Numbered from the stretch's first letter, positions 6,084-13,453 are shown. The stretch is 13,502 bases of DNA from an uncultured Eubacteriales bacterium (GCA_934486455.1 CAKSPR010000046.1:1-13502); one strand, 5' to 3'. Numbers and translations: made by a program. Notes: generated from the sequence alone by a model not told the origin.

Positions 6084-7433
6084 GTGTTTAAGCTTGAAAA
6101 GGGACAAAAGATTTTCCTCGTGGGCATAGGCGGGGCGGGAATGACCGCTTTGGCATATTTTTTAAGGGGCGCGGGATATGAGGTCGAAGGCTCGGATGTT
6201 CTTGTAAGTCAAAATGTCGAAAAGCTTGAAAAAGACGGATTTAAGGTTTATAAAGGCCATTTTGCCGACAACATAGGAAATTCGAAGCTTTTGATATATT
6301 CATCGGCAATCAAAAGGGATAATCCCGAAATATCCGCCGCAAAGGCTCTCGGAATCAAGGTGTTTGAAAGGGGAGCCGCACTTAAAACCGTATCAAAGGA
6401 ATTTGAGCGGCTGACGGCCGTTTCGGGAACTCACGGAAAGACCACCGCCGCAACCCTTGTTTTTCACATTTTCCGCACAGCCGGCCTTTTGCCGTCGTCG
6501 CTTATCGGCGGAGATTTCGACGGAAGCTCGGGCGGGGCGTTCTGCGGAGGAAAGCATCTTGTTTGCGAGGCCTGTGAATATGCCGAAAACTTCCTTTATT
6601 TAAGGCCGCAAACGGCGGTAATTCTAAACATAGACAACGATCATCTCGAATGCTATAAAACCGAAAAACGCCTGAAAAAAGCCTTTGAAAAGTTTTCGAA
6701 AAGAAGTGAAAACACGATAGTATGGTCGGGAATAAAGGGCATAAAAATTAAAAATCCCGTCACCTTCGGGTTTAAGGTTTCCGATAAATACCGCGCCGGA
6801 GGTCTTTTTGAAAGAAAGGGATGTTACTGCTTTAAGCTTTATATCTCGGGGGAATTCATGGGACAGCTTTGTCTTAAAATTCCGGGAAAGCATAATGTGC
6901 TAAACGCTCTTGCCGCCGTTGCCGCAGCACGGGAAGAAGGAATAGACATGTCCGTTATAAAAAAAGCGGTCGAAAGCTTTAAGGGCGCAAAACGGCGGTT
7001 TGAGCAAATTTATAAAAACGACAGCTTTACCCTTTTCGACGATTACGCCCATCACCCCGCCGAGATAGAAACGGTCATATCCGCCGCAAGGGCGAAGAAA
7101 TTTCCCTTTGTGACCCTTGTTTTTCAGCCCTTTACATATTCGAGAACCAAGCTTCTTTTAAAGGATTTTAAAAGGGTGCTTAAAAAGGCCGACAGGGTGA
7201 TTGTTTGCCCCGTAATGGGCGGCAGGGAGAAAAATATATACGGCGTAAGCTCGCTTGACATTGTAAACGGTCTTGAAAACGCCCTTTACGCAAAGGATTT
7301 TAAGGAGGCGGCCGACATGGCGATAAAATCCACCAAACAGGACGGCTGTATTGTAACGGTCGGCTGCGGGAATGTTTATGAGGTGGGAAAAATCATTGTT
7401 TCAAACAGCATAAAGTCGGAACAGAGCATTTAA
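6084..7433 (+). CDS. murC: UDP-N-acetylmuramate--L-alanine ligase MurC
   Basis: MurC adds L-alanine to UDP-MurNAc using ATP, the first step of peptidoglycan stem-peptide synthesis in the cytoplasm. The 449 residues show the three Mur-ligase domains. An N-terminal Rossmann-like UDP-binding part has GIGGAGMTALA (14-24) and GSD. The ATPase part has P-loop GTHGKTT (115-121), EACEY (162-166) and NIDNDHLE (182-189). The C-terminal part has PGKHNVLNALAA (267-278), the MurC-type FDDYAHHP signature (318-325), and PFTYSRTK. The start is a GTG at 6084, preceded by GAGGG at 6072-6076. Length is close to B. subtilis MurC. Placing murC directly before the sporulation pair yabP-yabQ (69-base gap) ties cell-wall precursor supply to the division/sporulation block. 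The gap has no clear terminator, so read-through is possible. Confidence 0.96.
   Translation: MFKLEKGQKIFLVGIGGAGMTALAYFLRGAGYEVEGSDVLVSQNVEKLEKDGFKVYKGHFADNIGNSKLLIYSSAIKRDNPEISAAKALGIKVFERGAALKTVSKEFERLTAVSGTHGKTTAATLVFHIFRTAGLLPSSLIGGDFDGSSGGAFCGGKHLVCEACEYAENFLYLRPQTAVILNIDNDHLECYKTEKRLKKAFEKFSKRSENTIVWSGIKGIKIKNPVTFGFKVSDKYRAGGLFERKGCYCFKLYISGEFMGQLCLKIPGKHNVLNALAAVAAAREEGIDMSVIKKAVESFKGAKRRFEQIYKNDSFTLFDDYAHHPAEIETVISAARAKKFPFVTLVFQPFTYSRTKLLLKDFKRVLKKADRVIVCPVMGGREKNIYGVSSLDIVNGLENALYAKDFKEAADMAIKSTKQDGCIVTVGCGNVYEVGKIIVSNSIKSEQSI
7387..7416 (+). promoter_or_regulatory. Possible sigma-E-type promoter for yabP-yabQ
   Basis: CATAAAGT (7409-7416) fits the sigma-E -10 pattern CATAnnnT. 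GAAAAAT (7387-7393) partly fits a -35 with a 15-base gap. It lies inside the murC 3' end. The B. subtilis yabP and yabQ genes are known sigma-E targets. The match is weak, so this is a candidate only. Confidence 0.22.
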
Positions 7434-7490
7434 AAAGTATTTTACAGACCGACGGCTCATATATTTTATAAAGATTTGACAGCATAATAT

Positions 7491-7497
7491 GAGGTGA
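7491..7497 (+). promoter_or_regulatory. Ribosome binding site fixing the yabP start
   Basis: GAGGTGA sits five bases before ATG 7503. A GTG at 7494 lies inside this site, so it cannot be the start. Confidence 0.75.
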
Positions 7498-7502
7498 AAT
7501 TT

Positions 7503-7784
7503 ATGAGCGGCGATAACGAAATTATCAAACGACCCAACAACATAATTCTTGAAAACCGAAAAAAGCTTTCGGTAAGCGGGGTCAAGGATGTGGGAAGCTT
7601 CGACGAACACACCGTCGTGGCCTTTACCGATCTCGGCGAGCTGACCGTCAGGGGAGAAAAGCTCCATATCGACAGGCTCTCGGTCGAAACGGGGGAGCTT
7701 ACCGTTTCGGGTAATGTCAACGGATTTGTTTACACCGACGACAGAGGAAGGAGCGGCGGATTTTTCGGCCGAATACTGAAATGA
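7503..7784 (+). CDS. yabP: Sporulation protein YabP (YabP/YqfC family)
   Basis: The 93-residue protein contains NNIILENRKKLSVSGVKDV, then SFDEHTVVAFTDLGELTVRGEKLHIDRL and a closing EXGELTVSGNVNGFVY-type strand set. This is the characteristic all-beta YabP/YqfC fold. The family is made in the mother cell during sporulation; its biochemical role is unknown. The YqfC paralogue is the main alternative. The ILENRKKLSVSGV start and the immediately following yabQ strongly favour YabP. Its stop overlaps the yabQ start in an ATGA, which implies translational coupling. It is one of the clearest signs that the organism descends from or is a spore former. Confidence 0.9.
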   Translation: MSGDNEIIKRPNNIILENRKKLSVSGVKDVGSFDEHTVVAFTDLGELTVRGEKLHIDRLSVETGELTVSGNVNGFVYTDDRGRSGGFFGRILK

Positions 7785-8260
7785 GCTTAACCGAGTTTCC
7801 CGTTGTTAAAAATCTTGATCAAACGGTATGGCTTGCTTTTGCGGTGGTTATGGGGGCGGTTTTCTGCCTTGTTTATGAAATTCTGAAGGCCTTTCGCGCC
7901 GAGATACCGCATAAAAATATCGCCGTTTTCTTCGAGGATGTTATGTTTTTTGTGTTTTGCGCCTTCGGATATTTTTGCTTTGCACTTGTCAGCGACGACG
8001 GCATGATAAAGCTGTACAGCCTTTTGGCGGCGCTTTTCGGAAGCGTTGTGACAAGACTTTTATTGGGAAGGCTTTTTCAAAAAATGTTCCGACCTGTTTT
8101 TCGCGTCGCGCGAAATGCGGCTTTGTTTTTGATTAAAAATTCAAAAGCACTTGGGTATAAAATCCGAAAAACACAGCAAAAGATAAAAAGAAACCTTCAA
8201 AAGAATGATAAAAATAAGAAAAATAGAAAAAAGGCCTTGAAAAGTGCAAAACAAATGTAG
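7781..8260 (+). CDS. yabQ: Spore cortex biosynthesis protein YabQ
   Basis: The 159-residue membrane protein has three hydrophobic segments at about 12-35, 47-70 and 75-96. A long basic cytoplasmic tail follows (about 128-159, rich in Lys and Asn). Size, topology and position after yabP match YabQ, which in B. subtilis is a mother-cell outer forespore membrane protein needed for cortex formation. It starts on the ATGA overlap with yabP, so the two are translated together. The Lys-rich tail (KKNDKNKKNRKKALKS) is longer and more basic than needed for membrane anchoring, and its function is unknown. The divIC promoter overlaps the end of this gene. Confidence 0.85.
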   Translation: MSLTEFPVVKNLDQTVWLAFAVVMGAVFCLVYEILKAFRAEIPHKNIAVFFEDVMFFVFCAFGYFCFALVSDDGMIKLYSLLAALFGSVVTRLLLGRLFQKMFRPVFRVARNAALFLIKNSKALGYKIRKTQQKIKRNLQKNDKNKKNRKKALKSAKQM

Positions 8261-8266
8261 TATAAT
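8237..8266 (+). promoter_or_regulatory. Sigma-A promoter of divIC-yabR
   Basis: TTGAAA (8237-8242), an 18-base spacer and a perfect TATAAT (8261-8266) form a promoter. Its spacer covers the yabQ stop codon. Transcription would begin near 8273, leaving a leader of about 80 bases before divIC. It separates vegetative divIC-yabR expression from the sporulation pair upstream, as is known for divIC in B. subtilis. Confidence 0.7.
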
Positions 8267-8351
8267 TAATTGAGTTGTGAATTGGTGAAATTATACCCGG
8301 GGAAAAGCACGCACAGTAACGGAAGTTTAACATTTTTCGGAGGCACTGAAG

Positions 8352-8627
8352 ATGTCGGCTAAAAACGCAATACTCATTAAAATCGTTTTGTTGCTTTTTG
8401 TTATAATCAGTATCGTTAACATCATAGTAAATCAGGTCAATTACAATAAACAATCGGCCGTTCTCGCCGCGGCAGCAGCCGAAAAGGCCGCCGCCGAGCA
8501 AAAGGTCAGCGCATTAAAAGACAAGGTCGAACACGGTGCGGTGGACGACATGATCGAGGAGGCGCTCAGAGAGAGAGGCTTTGTTAAATCGGGCGAAAAG
8601 GTTTATACGGATATAACGGGTAACTGA
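8352..8627 (+). CDS. divIC: Septum formation initiator, DivIC/FtsB family
   Basis: This 91-residue bitopic protein has a short cytoplasmic N-terminus and one membrane segment (about 7-26). An Ala/Glu/Lys coiled coil follows (about 29-61), then a C-terminal motif DDMIEEALRERGFVKSGEKVY that fits the DivIC/FtsB tail. The family works with FtsL and DivIB/FtsQ at the division septum to activate cell-wall synthesis. The start is supported by GGAGG at 8339-8343, eight bases upstream. Placement between yabQ and yabR is the conserved Firmicute order. FtsL-like proteins look similar, but the neighbours argue for DivIC. Confidence 0.88.
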   Translation: MSAKNAILIKIVLLLFVIISIVNIIVNQVNYNKQSAVLAAAAAEKAAAEQKVSALKDKVEHGAVDDMIEEALRERGFVKSGEKVYTDITGN

Positions 8628-8673
8628 CTGCCCGTGATAATATTTTTTTGATCAGGAGGAAAAGGTTAAATTT

Positions 8674-9168
8674 ATGGCGCTTGAGATTGGGACAGTGTAT
8701 GAGGGAACTGTCACGGGAATTACAAAATTCGGAGCATTTGTTTCTCTGCCCGAGGGCAAATCGGGAATGGTACACATTTCCGAGGTTGCGGATGTGTATG
8801 TAAACGAGATCAAGGACTTTGTCACCGAAGGGCAGACCGTTAAGGTCAAGGTTATTTCCATCGCCGACGACGGAAAAATCAGTCTTAGCATGAAGAAAGC
8901 GGTCGAAAGGGCGCCGCAGCAGAGAAACGAAAAGAATTTTCACCGCCAGGGAGGAAATGCTCCCGCCCCCAAGCCGAGACCCGAAAAAAAGGCTCAGCTT
9001 CCTGTTTTCACGGGTAACCCCGACCTTGATTGGACCCCCACAAAAAGCGGAAACGCCGCATTTGAGGATCTTATGCAAAAATATAAGCAATCAAGTGAAG
9101 AAAAAATGTCCGATATGAAAAAGGCCGGTTTCCAAAAGCGCGGCTCGTCCCGACGCGGCGGAAGATAA
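8674..9168 (+). CDS. yabR: S1-domain RNA-binding protein, YabR type
   Basis: The 164-residue protein has one S1 domain (about 5-73: GTVYEGTVTGITKFGAFVSL, GMVHISEVAD, KVKVISIADDGKISLSMKK). A Pro-rich linker and a predicted helix (AFEDLMQKYKQSSEEKMSDMKK) follow, then a basic KRGSSRRGGR end. This layout matches YabR of Firmicutes, which always carries the FEDLM...EKMS helix and a Gly/Arg tail. The single S1 domain and tail suggest RNA or ribosome binding; the cellular target is not known from sequence. CAGGAGGAAAAGG gives a strong ribosome site. It is co-transcribed with divIC and followed by a terminator-like hairpin. Confidence 0.88.
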   Translation: MALEIGTVYEGTVTGITKFGAFVSLPEGKSGMVHISEVADVYVNEIKDFVTEGQTVKVKVISIADDGKISLSMKKAVERAPQQRNEKNFHRQGGNAPAPKPRPEKKAQLPVFTGNPDLDWTPTKSGNAAFEDLMQKYKQSSEEKMSDMKKAGFQKRGSSRRGGR

Positions 9169-9174
9169 CTTTTT

Positions 9175-9214
9175 AAATGCCCCAGCTTTTTGACTCTTAA
9201 ATGCGGGGCATTTT
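9175..9214 (+). terminator. Terminator-like hairpin after yabR
   Basis: AAATGCCCC (9175-9183) pairs perfectly with GGGGCATTT (9205-9213) across a 21-base loop, followed by a T-rich stretch (TTTTAACTTTTTT). The long loop and interrupted T run make it a moderate terminator, so read-through toward glyS remains possible. Confidence 0.6.
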
Positions 9215-9223
9215 AACTTTTTT

Positions 9224-9395
9224 GCGGCCTGTGTTTTGCAGACCGATTAAGGCCGCGCAGGTCGGCCGAGGCTTCTGCTGGTTTAAAATTGCGGCAAATC
9301 GTTTAAAGCCGTTCCGACCTTTCAAAAATGCGGGCCACCTGTCCGCTTCGGCAGAACGGGGCCGAGCGCTGTTTCGGCCTTATAATATTTTTTTT
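9224..9395 (+). promoter_or_regulatory. Structured leader ahead of glyS, possible attenuator
   Basis: This gene-free stretch is unusually rich in G/C and in complementary segments. GCGGCCT (9224-9230) pairs with AGGCCGC (9250-9256). AGGTCGG (9259-9265) pairs with CCGACCT (9314-9320). A small hairpin sits at 9339-9354. GGCCGA (9360-9365) pairs with TCGGCC (9374-9379) eight bases before a T8 run (9388-9395), like an attenuator. GCCGA at 9361-9365 could also pair with TCGGC at 9348-9352, giving mutually exclusive folds. No T-box GGGTGG core is seen, although glycyl-tRNA synthetase leaders often have one. TATAAT at 9381-9386 could instead be a -10, but no -35 is evident. Confidence 0.4.
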
Positions 9396-9409
9396 GCGTT
9401 TTAAATAAT

Positions 9410-9415
9410 AGGAGG
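9410..9415 (+). promoter_or_regulatory. Ribosome binding site of glyS
   Basis: AGGAGG lies eight bases before ATG 9424, a consensus site that fixes the start. Confidence 0.8.
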
Positions 9416-9423
9416 TTTAAAAT

Positions 9424-10821
9424 ATGAAAGCAACCGAAAAATCAATGGACAAAATAGTCGCACTTTGTAAAAACCGCGGCTTTATTTATGCCGGCTCGGA
9501 AATTTACGGAGGACTTGCGAACTCCTGGGATTTCGGACCGCTGGGCGTAGAATACAAAAACAATGTCAAAAGGGCATGGTGGAAAAAATTCGTTCAGGAA
9601 TCCCCCTATAATGTGGGACTCGACAGCGCCATTCTCATGAACCCTCAGACATGGGTAACCAGCGGCCATGTGGGCGGATTTTCCGACCCTCTTATGGACT
9701 GTAAGGACTGCCACACCCGCCACCGCGCCGACAAGCTCATTGAGGACGCCGGCGGAGCGGCCGAGGGCATGACCTTCGAGCAGATGACCGATTACATAAA
9801 GGAGCACGGCATTGCCTGCCCCCAGTGCGGAAGCAAAAATTTCACCGATATCCGCAAGTTTAATCTTATGTTTAAAACCTATATGGGCGTTACCGAGGAC
9901 GCCAAAAGTGAGGTGTACCTCCGCCCCGAGACCGCTCAGGGCATATTCGTAAACTTTGCCAACATCCAGCGCACCACCCGAAAAAAACTCCCCTTCGGCG
10001 TTTGTCAGGTGGGAAAGAGCTTCAGAAACGAGATAACTCCCGGAAACTTCCTTTTCCGTCTTCGTGAATTTGAACAGATGGAATGTGAATTTTTCTGCAA
10101 GCCCGACACCGACCTTGAATGGTTTGATTACTGGAGAAGCTACTGCAAGAACTTCCTTATCTCCCTCGGAATGAAGGAAGAGAATATGAGACTCCGCGAC
10201 CACGAAAAGGAGGAGCTGAGCTTCTATTCCAAGGCAACCACCGACATAGAGTATCTTTTCCCCTTCGGCTGGGGAGAGCTGTGGGGTATTGCCGACCGCA
10301 CAAATTACGACCTCGGCCGTCATCAGGATGCCAGCGGAAAGAGCCTTGAATATTTCGACCAGGAGACCGGCGAAAAGTACATTCCCTTCGTTGTCGAGCC
10401 CAGTCTCGGTGCCGACCGTGTGGCTCTTGCCTATCTTTGCGAGGCATACGACGAGGAGATCGTCGACGCCGAAAAGAACGACAGCCGTGTTGTTATGCGT
10501 TTCCACCCGGCTCTTGCCCCCTTTAAGGCCTGCGTTTTGCCCCTTTCCAAAAAGTTGGGGGATAAGGCCAAGGAGATATATGCCGAGCTTTCCAAATACT
10601 TTATGGTCGATTATGATGAGGCGGGATCCATCGGAAAACGCTATCGCCGTCAGGACGAGATCGGTACCCCCTTCTGCGTAACCGTCGACTTTGAAACCGT
10701 TGGAGACGACACCACCCCTGCGGACAATTGCGTTACCGTCAGAGATCGCGACTCCATGGAGCAGCAGAGGGTCAAAATCGAGGATCTTCGCTCCTTCATT
10801 GAAAAGAAGCTTGAATTCTAA
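9424..10821 (+). CDS. glyS: Glycine--tRNA ligase, single-chain dimeric type
   Basis: The enzyme charges tRNA-Gly with glycine using ATP. The 465 residues match the dimeric (alpha2, GlyQS) class II form rather than the alpha2beta2 form. Visible features are GLANSWDFGPLG (30-41), WVTSGHVGGFSDP (77-89), and two cysteine pairs, CKDC (93-96) and CPQC (132-135), which probably bind zinc. YLRPETAQG follows, then motif 2 FRNEITPGNFLFRLREFEQME (200-220) and WGELWGIADRTNYDL (283-297). Motif 3 contains GADRVALAYL (329-338). The C-terminal anticodon-binding domain is present and not truncated. Size fits Staphylococcus-type enzymes. It is followed by an overlapping flippase gene, so the two are probably translated from one message. 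Confidence 0.97.
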   Translation: MKATEKSMDKIVALCKNRGFIYAGSEIYGGLANSWDFGPLGVEYKNNVKRAWWKKFVQESPYNVGLDSAILMNPQTWVTSGHVGGFSDPLMDCKDCHTRHRADKLIEDAGGAAEGMTFEQMTDYIKEHGIACPQCGSKNFTDIRKFNLMFKTYMGVTEDAKSEVYLRPETAQGIFVNFANIQRTTRKKLPFGVCQVGKSFRNEITPGNFLFRLREFEQMECEFFCKPDTDLEWFDYWRSYCKNFLISLGMKEENMRLRDHEKEELSFYSKATTDIEYLFPFGWGELWGIADRTNYDLGRHQDASGKSLEYFDQETGEKYIPFVVEPSLGADRVALAYLCEAYDEEIVDAEKNDSRVVMRFHPALAPFKACVLPLSKKLGDKAKEIYAELSKYFMVDYDEAGSIGKRYRRQDEIGTPFCVTVDFETVGDDTTPADNCVTVRDRDSMEQQRVKIEDLRSFIEKKLEF

Positions 10822-12541
10822 CCAAAAACAAAAGGATACTTTCATCAAATCGGCAACTATTCTTATAGTTGCCGACATTGTTGTTAAGGTGCTGGGGGTG
10901 CTTTTCAAAATCCCTCTCGCCAACCTGATCGGCGAGGTGGGAATGGGCTATTTCCAAACCGCCTACGACCTTTATCTGCCCTTTTATTCGGTGGCCGTTT
11001 CGGGGCTTCCCGTTCTGCTGTCGAGGCTTGTTTCAAAGGCCGTAACCGATAAAAACAACAATGAGCTGAAAGAATCGATAAGCTATTGCCGTTTGCTTTT
11101 TACGGCCTTCGGTGTCATAATGACGGTATTTGTCCTTTGTTTGAGCCTTGTTTTTTGGGACAGTCAGGCTAAAACGGGTGTCTTTGTCATTGCTCCCTGC
11201 GTGCTTTTTTGCTCGCTTCTCGGGGTGGGAAGAGGGTACTTTGAAGGGATAAACGACATGGTGCCGACTGCCGTTTCTCAGATTTTGGAGGCTCTCGGAA
11301 AGGCTGTCGTGGGCGTTGCGGCCGCTGCCGTGCTTAAATCCCTCGGATTTTCGGTGGGAATACAGGCGGCGGGAGCGGCGGCCGGTGTGCTTTCGGGAAC
11401 GGTGGCCGGATTTATCTATCTCACCGTCCGTTTAAAGCGGTCGGACGCTTCTTTTCGCAAAAAATGCGGCGTTGCCGAGAAAAAAGATATAAAATACTGC
11501 GGCATTTCCGAGGAAAAAGAAAAACCGAAGTGCATCGGAAAAAAGGACGCCTTTGCAAATGCCGCCTACACCTCTCCGTTAAAGCCGTCGCTTTTCGACT
11601 GCCGTATGAAGGCTCTCGTTACCCTGGCTCTCCCCATTGTTTTAGGCTCTCTCGTTACGCAAATATCGGGGCTTGCGGATGTGCTTACCGTGCAAAACCG
11701 TCTTGAAGCCATGATTGCGGCCGACGGCAGCGGTATATTCTCGGTCTATCCCGATCTTTCAAAGGGTCTTGGCGGATACGATACCGCCCATGTGCCCGCC
11801 TTTCTTTACGGCTGTTATCGCGGGTTTGCAACGCCGATCTTCGCCCTTGTGCCCAATGTTACGGCGGTCATTGGCGTGGGTCTTGTGCCGACACTTACAA
11901 GATGCTTTGAAAGCGGGGACAAAAGCGGCGTCGACGAAAATCTCCACACCGCCGTGAAAATAACCTCCCTTGTGGTTTTTCCTGCGGCGGCGGGCATGCT
12001 CGCTCTCAGTCCGCAGATACTGGGTCTTATATATTCCTCAAAGCCCTTCGGTGCCGAAATTGCCTCTCACCAGCTGCGCATTTTAAGCGTCTGCTCGGTA
12101 TTTGCGGGATTTTCGGTGCCCTTTACCAACATACTTCAATCGGTAGGCAAGGAGAGAGTCCCCGTTTATAATATGCTTATCGGCGTCGCCTTAAAGGCGG
12201 TCATAAATCTTCTGACCGTTAAAAACACCGCTCTTAATGTCAACGGTGCGGCGATGGGAACGCTTGCCTGCTACATGTATATTTTCCTTTCGGATTATTA
12301 TTTTATCGTTAAGGAAACCGGCTTTAAGGTCGCACCCTTAAACGATATTATAAAGCCCTTTGCTTCGGCGGTTTTGTCGGCGGCGGGGGCGTGGCTTTGT
12401 TTTGTGATATTGTCAAAAAGCCTTTCGCCAAAGCTTTCGACCGTTGTCGCCATGGCTGCGGCAATGCTTGTTTATGCAGCTGCGCTTACGGTTACAAAAA
12501 CCGTTTCATTAAAGGAAATTCTTAAAAGACGGAAGTCATAA
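10811..12541 (+). CDS. SpoVB/YabM-type polysaccharide (lipid II-like) flippase, MOP superfamily
   Basis: The 576-residue polytopic protein has many hydrophobic helices and the SpoVB-type N-terminus IKSATILIVADIVVKVLGVLF...GMGYFQTAYDLY. It also has the RGYFEGINDMVPTAVSQILE motif (141-160) and a late GKERVPVYNMLIG region typical of the family. Such proteins move undecaprenyl-linked sugars across the membrane for peptidoglycan or spore-cortex synthesis. TTG at 10811 is the likely start. The frame extends further upstream inside glyS, but those residues are unrelated, and the next ATG (10940) would remove the first helix. The start overlaps the glyS end by 11 bases with only a weak AAGAAG site, suggesting translational coupling. 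A long hydrophilic loop (about 209-264), Lys- and Cys-rich with Cys219, 230, 241 and 264, is larger than usual. YabM is the positional equivalent in Bacillus. Confidence 0.85.
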   Translation: MNSNQKQKDTFIKSATILIVADIVVKVLGVLFKIPLANLIGEVGMGYFQTAYDLYLPFYSVAVSGLPVLLSRLVSKAVTDKNNNELKESISYCRLLFTAFGVIMTVFVLCLSLVFWDSQAKTGVFVIAPCVLFCSLLGVGRGYFEGINDMVPTAVSQILEALGKAVVGVAAAAVLKSLGFSVGIQAAGAAAGVLSGTVAGFIYLTVRLKRSDASFRKKCGVAEKKDIKYCGISEEKEKPKCIGKKDAFANAAYTSPLKPSLFDCRMKALVTLALPIVLGSLVTQISGLADVLTVQNRLEAMIAADGSGIFSVYPDLSKGLGGYDTAHVPAFLYGCYRGFATPIFALVPNVTAVIGVGLVPTLTRCFESGDKSGVDENLHTAVKITSLVVFPAAAGMLALSPQILGLIYSSKPFGAEIASHQLRILSVCSVFAGFSVPFTNILQSVGKERVPVYNMLIGVALKAVINLLTVKNTALNVNGAAMGTLACYMYIFLSDYYFIVKETGFKVAPLNDIIKPFASAVLSAAGAWLCFVILSKSLSPKLSTVVAMAAAMLVYAAALTVTKTVSLKEILKRRKS

Positions 12542-12557
12542 GCCGCCTTGTAAATGT

Positions 12558-12563
12558 GGAGGA
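12558..12563 (+). promoter_or_regulatory. Ribosome binding site fixing the mazG start
   Basis: GGAGGA precedes ATG 12569 by five bases. An upstream in-frame ATG (12554) lies just before this site and lacks its own, so the shorter form is preferred. Confidence 0.7.
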
Positions 12564-12568
12564 CAAAA

Positions 12569-13381
12569 ATGATTAAAAACAGCGATTTGATTAAAAATAA
12601 AGGTGAAAAATACGGCATTGACGATCTTCTTGCCATTATGGAGCGGCTCAGACAGCCCGACGGCTGCCCATGGGACAGGGAACAGGATCATCATTCCATA
12701 AGAAACGATTTTATCGAGGAAACCTATGAGGTGGCCGAGGCGATCGACAGGGAGAACAGAGAGGAGCTTTGCGAGGAACTGGGCGATGTCCTTTTGCAGA
12801 TAGTTTTTCATTGCCAGATCGAAAGGGAACAGCAGGGCTTTGATTTCACCGATGTGTGCGACGGAATCTGCAAAAAGCTTATCGAGCGCCATCCCCATGT
12901 TTTCGGGAGCGTATCAGTGGAGAATTCCGACGAGGTGCTTGAAAATTGGGATATGATAAAACAGAAATCCAAGCATCAGAACACATTCACCGACACCTTA
13001 AAAAGCGTGCCTGCCGCATATCCCGCCCTCATGCGGGCGCAAAAAATTCAGAAACGGGCAAAAAAGGCCGGCTTTGACTGGGACGATGTTGACGGGGCGT
13101 TCAAAAAGCTGGAGGAGGAAATGAACGAGCTTAAAGCGGCTGTTGCCGAGGGAAATGACAACCATATTTTCGAGGAATACGGCGATTTGCTTTTTTCGGC
13201 CGTTAATGTGTCGAGGTTTTTGAAGGTTGATTCCGAGCAGGCCTTAAACGGGGCTACGAATAAATTTGTTTCCCGTTTTGAAAGGGTGGAAAAATCGGCG
13301 AAGGAAAAGGGTATTGACATGAAGGACTCAACCCTTGAGACTCTCGACGCCCTTTGGGACGAGGCCAAGACGGGCAAATAA
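12569..13381 (+). CDS. mazG: Nucleoside triphosphate pyrophosphohydrolase MazG
   Basis: MazG hydrolyses NTPs and dNTPs to monophosphate and PPi, a house-cleaning role, in the cytoplasm. The 270 residues hold two tandem MazG domains. The first has EETYE (50-54) and EELGD (69-73). The second has EEEMNE (182-187) and EEYGD (202-206). These acidic EExxE...EExxD sets bind magnesium. WPRDRE-type features (GCPWDREQDHHS) open the first domain, and KSVPAAYPALMRAQKIQKRAKKAGFDW links the two. In B. subtilis the positional equivalent YabN fuses a methylase-like domain to MazG; here only the MazG part exists. It lies 27 bases after the flippase gene and 72 bases before the RqcP-type gene, so one transcript is likely. 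Confidence 0.94.
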   Translation: MIKNSDLIKNKGEKYGIDDLLAIMERLRQPDGCPWDREQDHHSIRNDFIEETYEVAEAIDRENREELCEELGDVLLQIVFHCQIEREQQGFDFTDVCDGICKKLIERHPHVFGSVSVENSDEVLENWDMIKQKSKHQNTFTDTLKSVPAAYPALMRAQKIQKRAKKAGFDWDDVDGAFKKLEEEMNELKAAVAEGNDNHIFEEYGDLLFSAVNVSRFLKVDSEQALNGATNKFVSRFERVEKSAKEKGIDMKDSTLETLDALWDEAKTGK

Positions 13382-13438
13382 AGGCTTTAATGTATTGTCG
13401 GACAACGGGCAGACCGCTTAAAGAATTCAGTAAATAAC

Positions 13439-13443
13439 AGGAG
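13439..13443 (+). promoter_or_regulatory. Ribosome binding site of the RqcP/YabO-like gene
   Basis: AGGAG lies ten bases before ATG 13454, a little far but acceptable. Another ATG at 13447 reads into a stop after five codons, so 13454 is the start. Confidence 0.6.
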
Positions 13444-13453
13444 TATATGCAGC

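Noticed and set aside
7476..7481. A perfect TTGACA just before yabP.
   Set aside because: No -10 lies 16-18 bases downstream; that position falls on the yabP start codon.
7483..7490. CATAATAT as a sigma-E -10 for yabP.
   Set aside because: A transcript start about 7 bases downstream would cut off the ribosome binding site.
9381..9386. TATAAT as a strong sigma-A promoter for glyS.
   Set aside because: No -35 hexamer is recognisable 16-18 bases upstream, and the bases are equally explained by the T-rich tail of a hairpin.
9201..9404. A 67-codon plus-strand frame between yabR and glyS.
   Set aside because: It has no family match, no ribosome site, and lies on the terminator arm and structured leader, which explain the sequence better.
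9215..9423. A T-box riboswitch for glyS.
   Set aside because: The conserved GGGTGG core and its context could not be found, so the label would be a guess from the neighbour gene alone.
9442..10923. A long open frame on the minus strand opposite glyS (about 490 codons).
   Set aside because: It mirrors the codon pattern of the certain glyS gene, has no recognisable family or ribosome site, and reads like a translated antisense strand.
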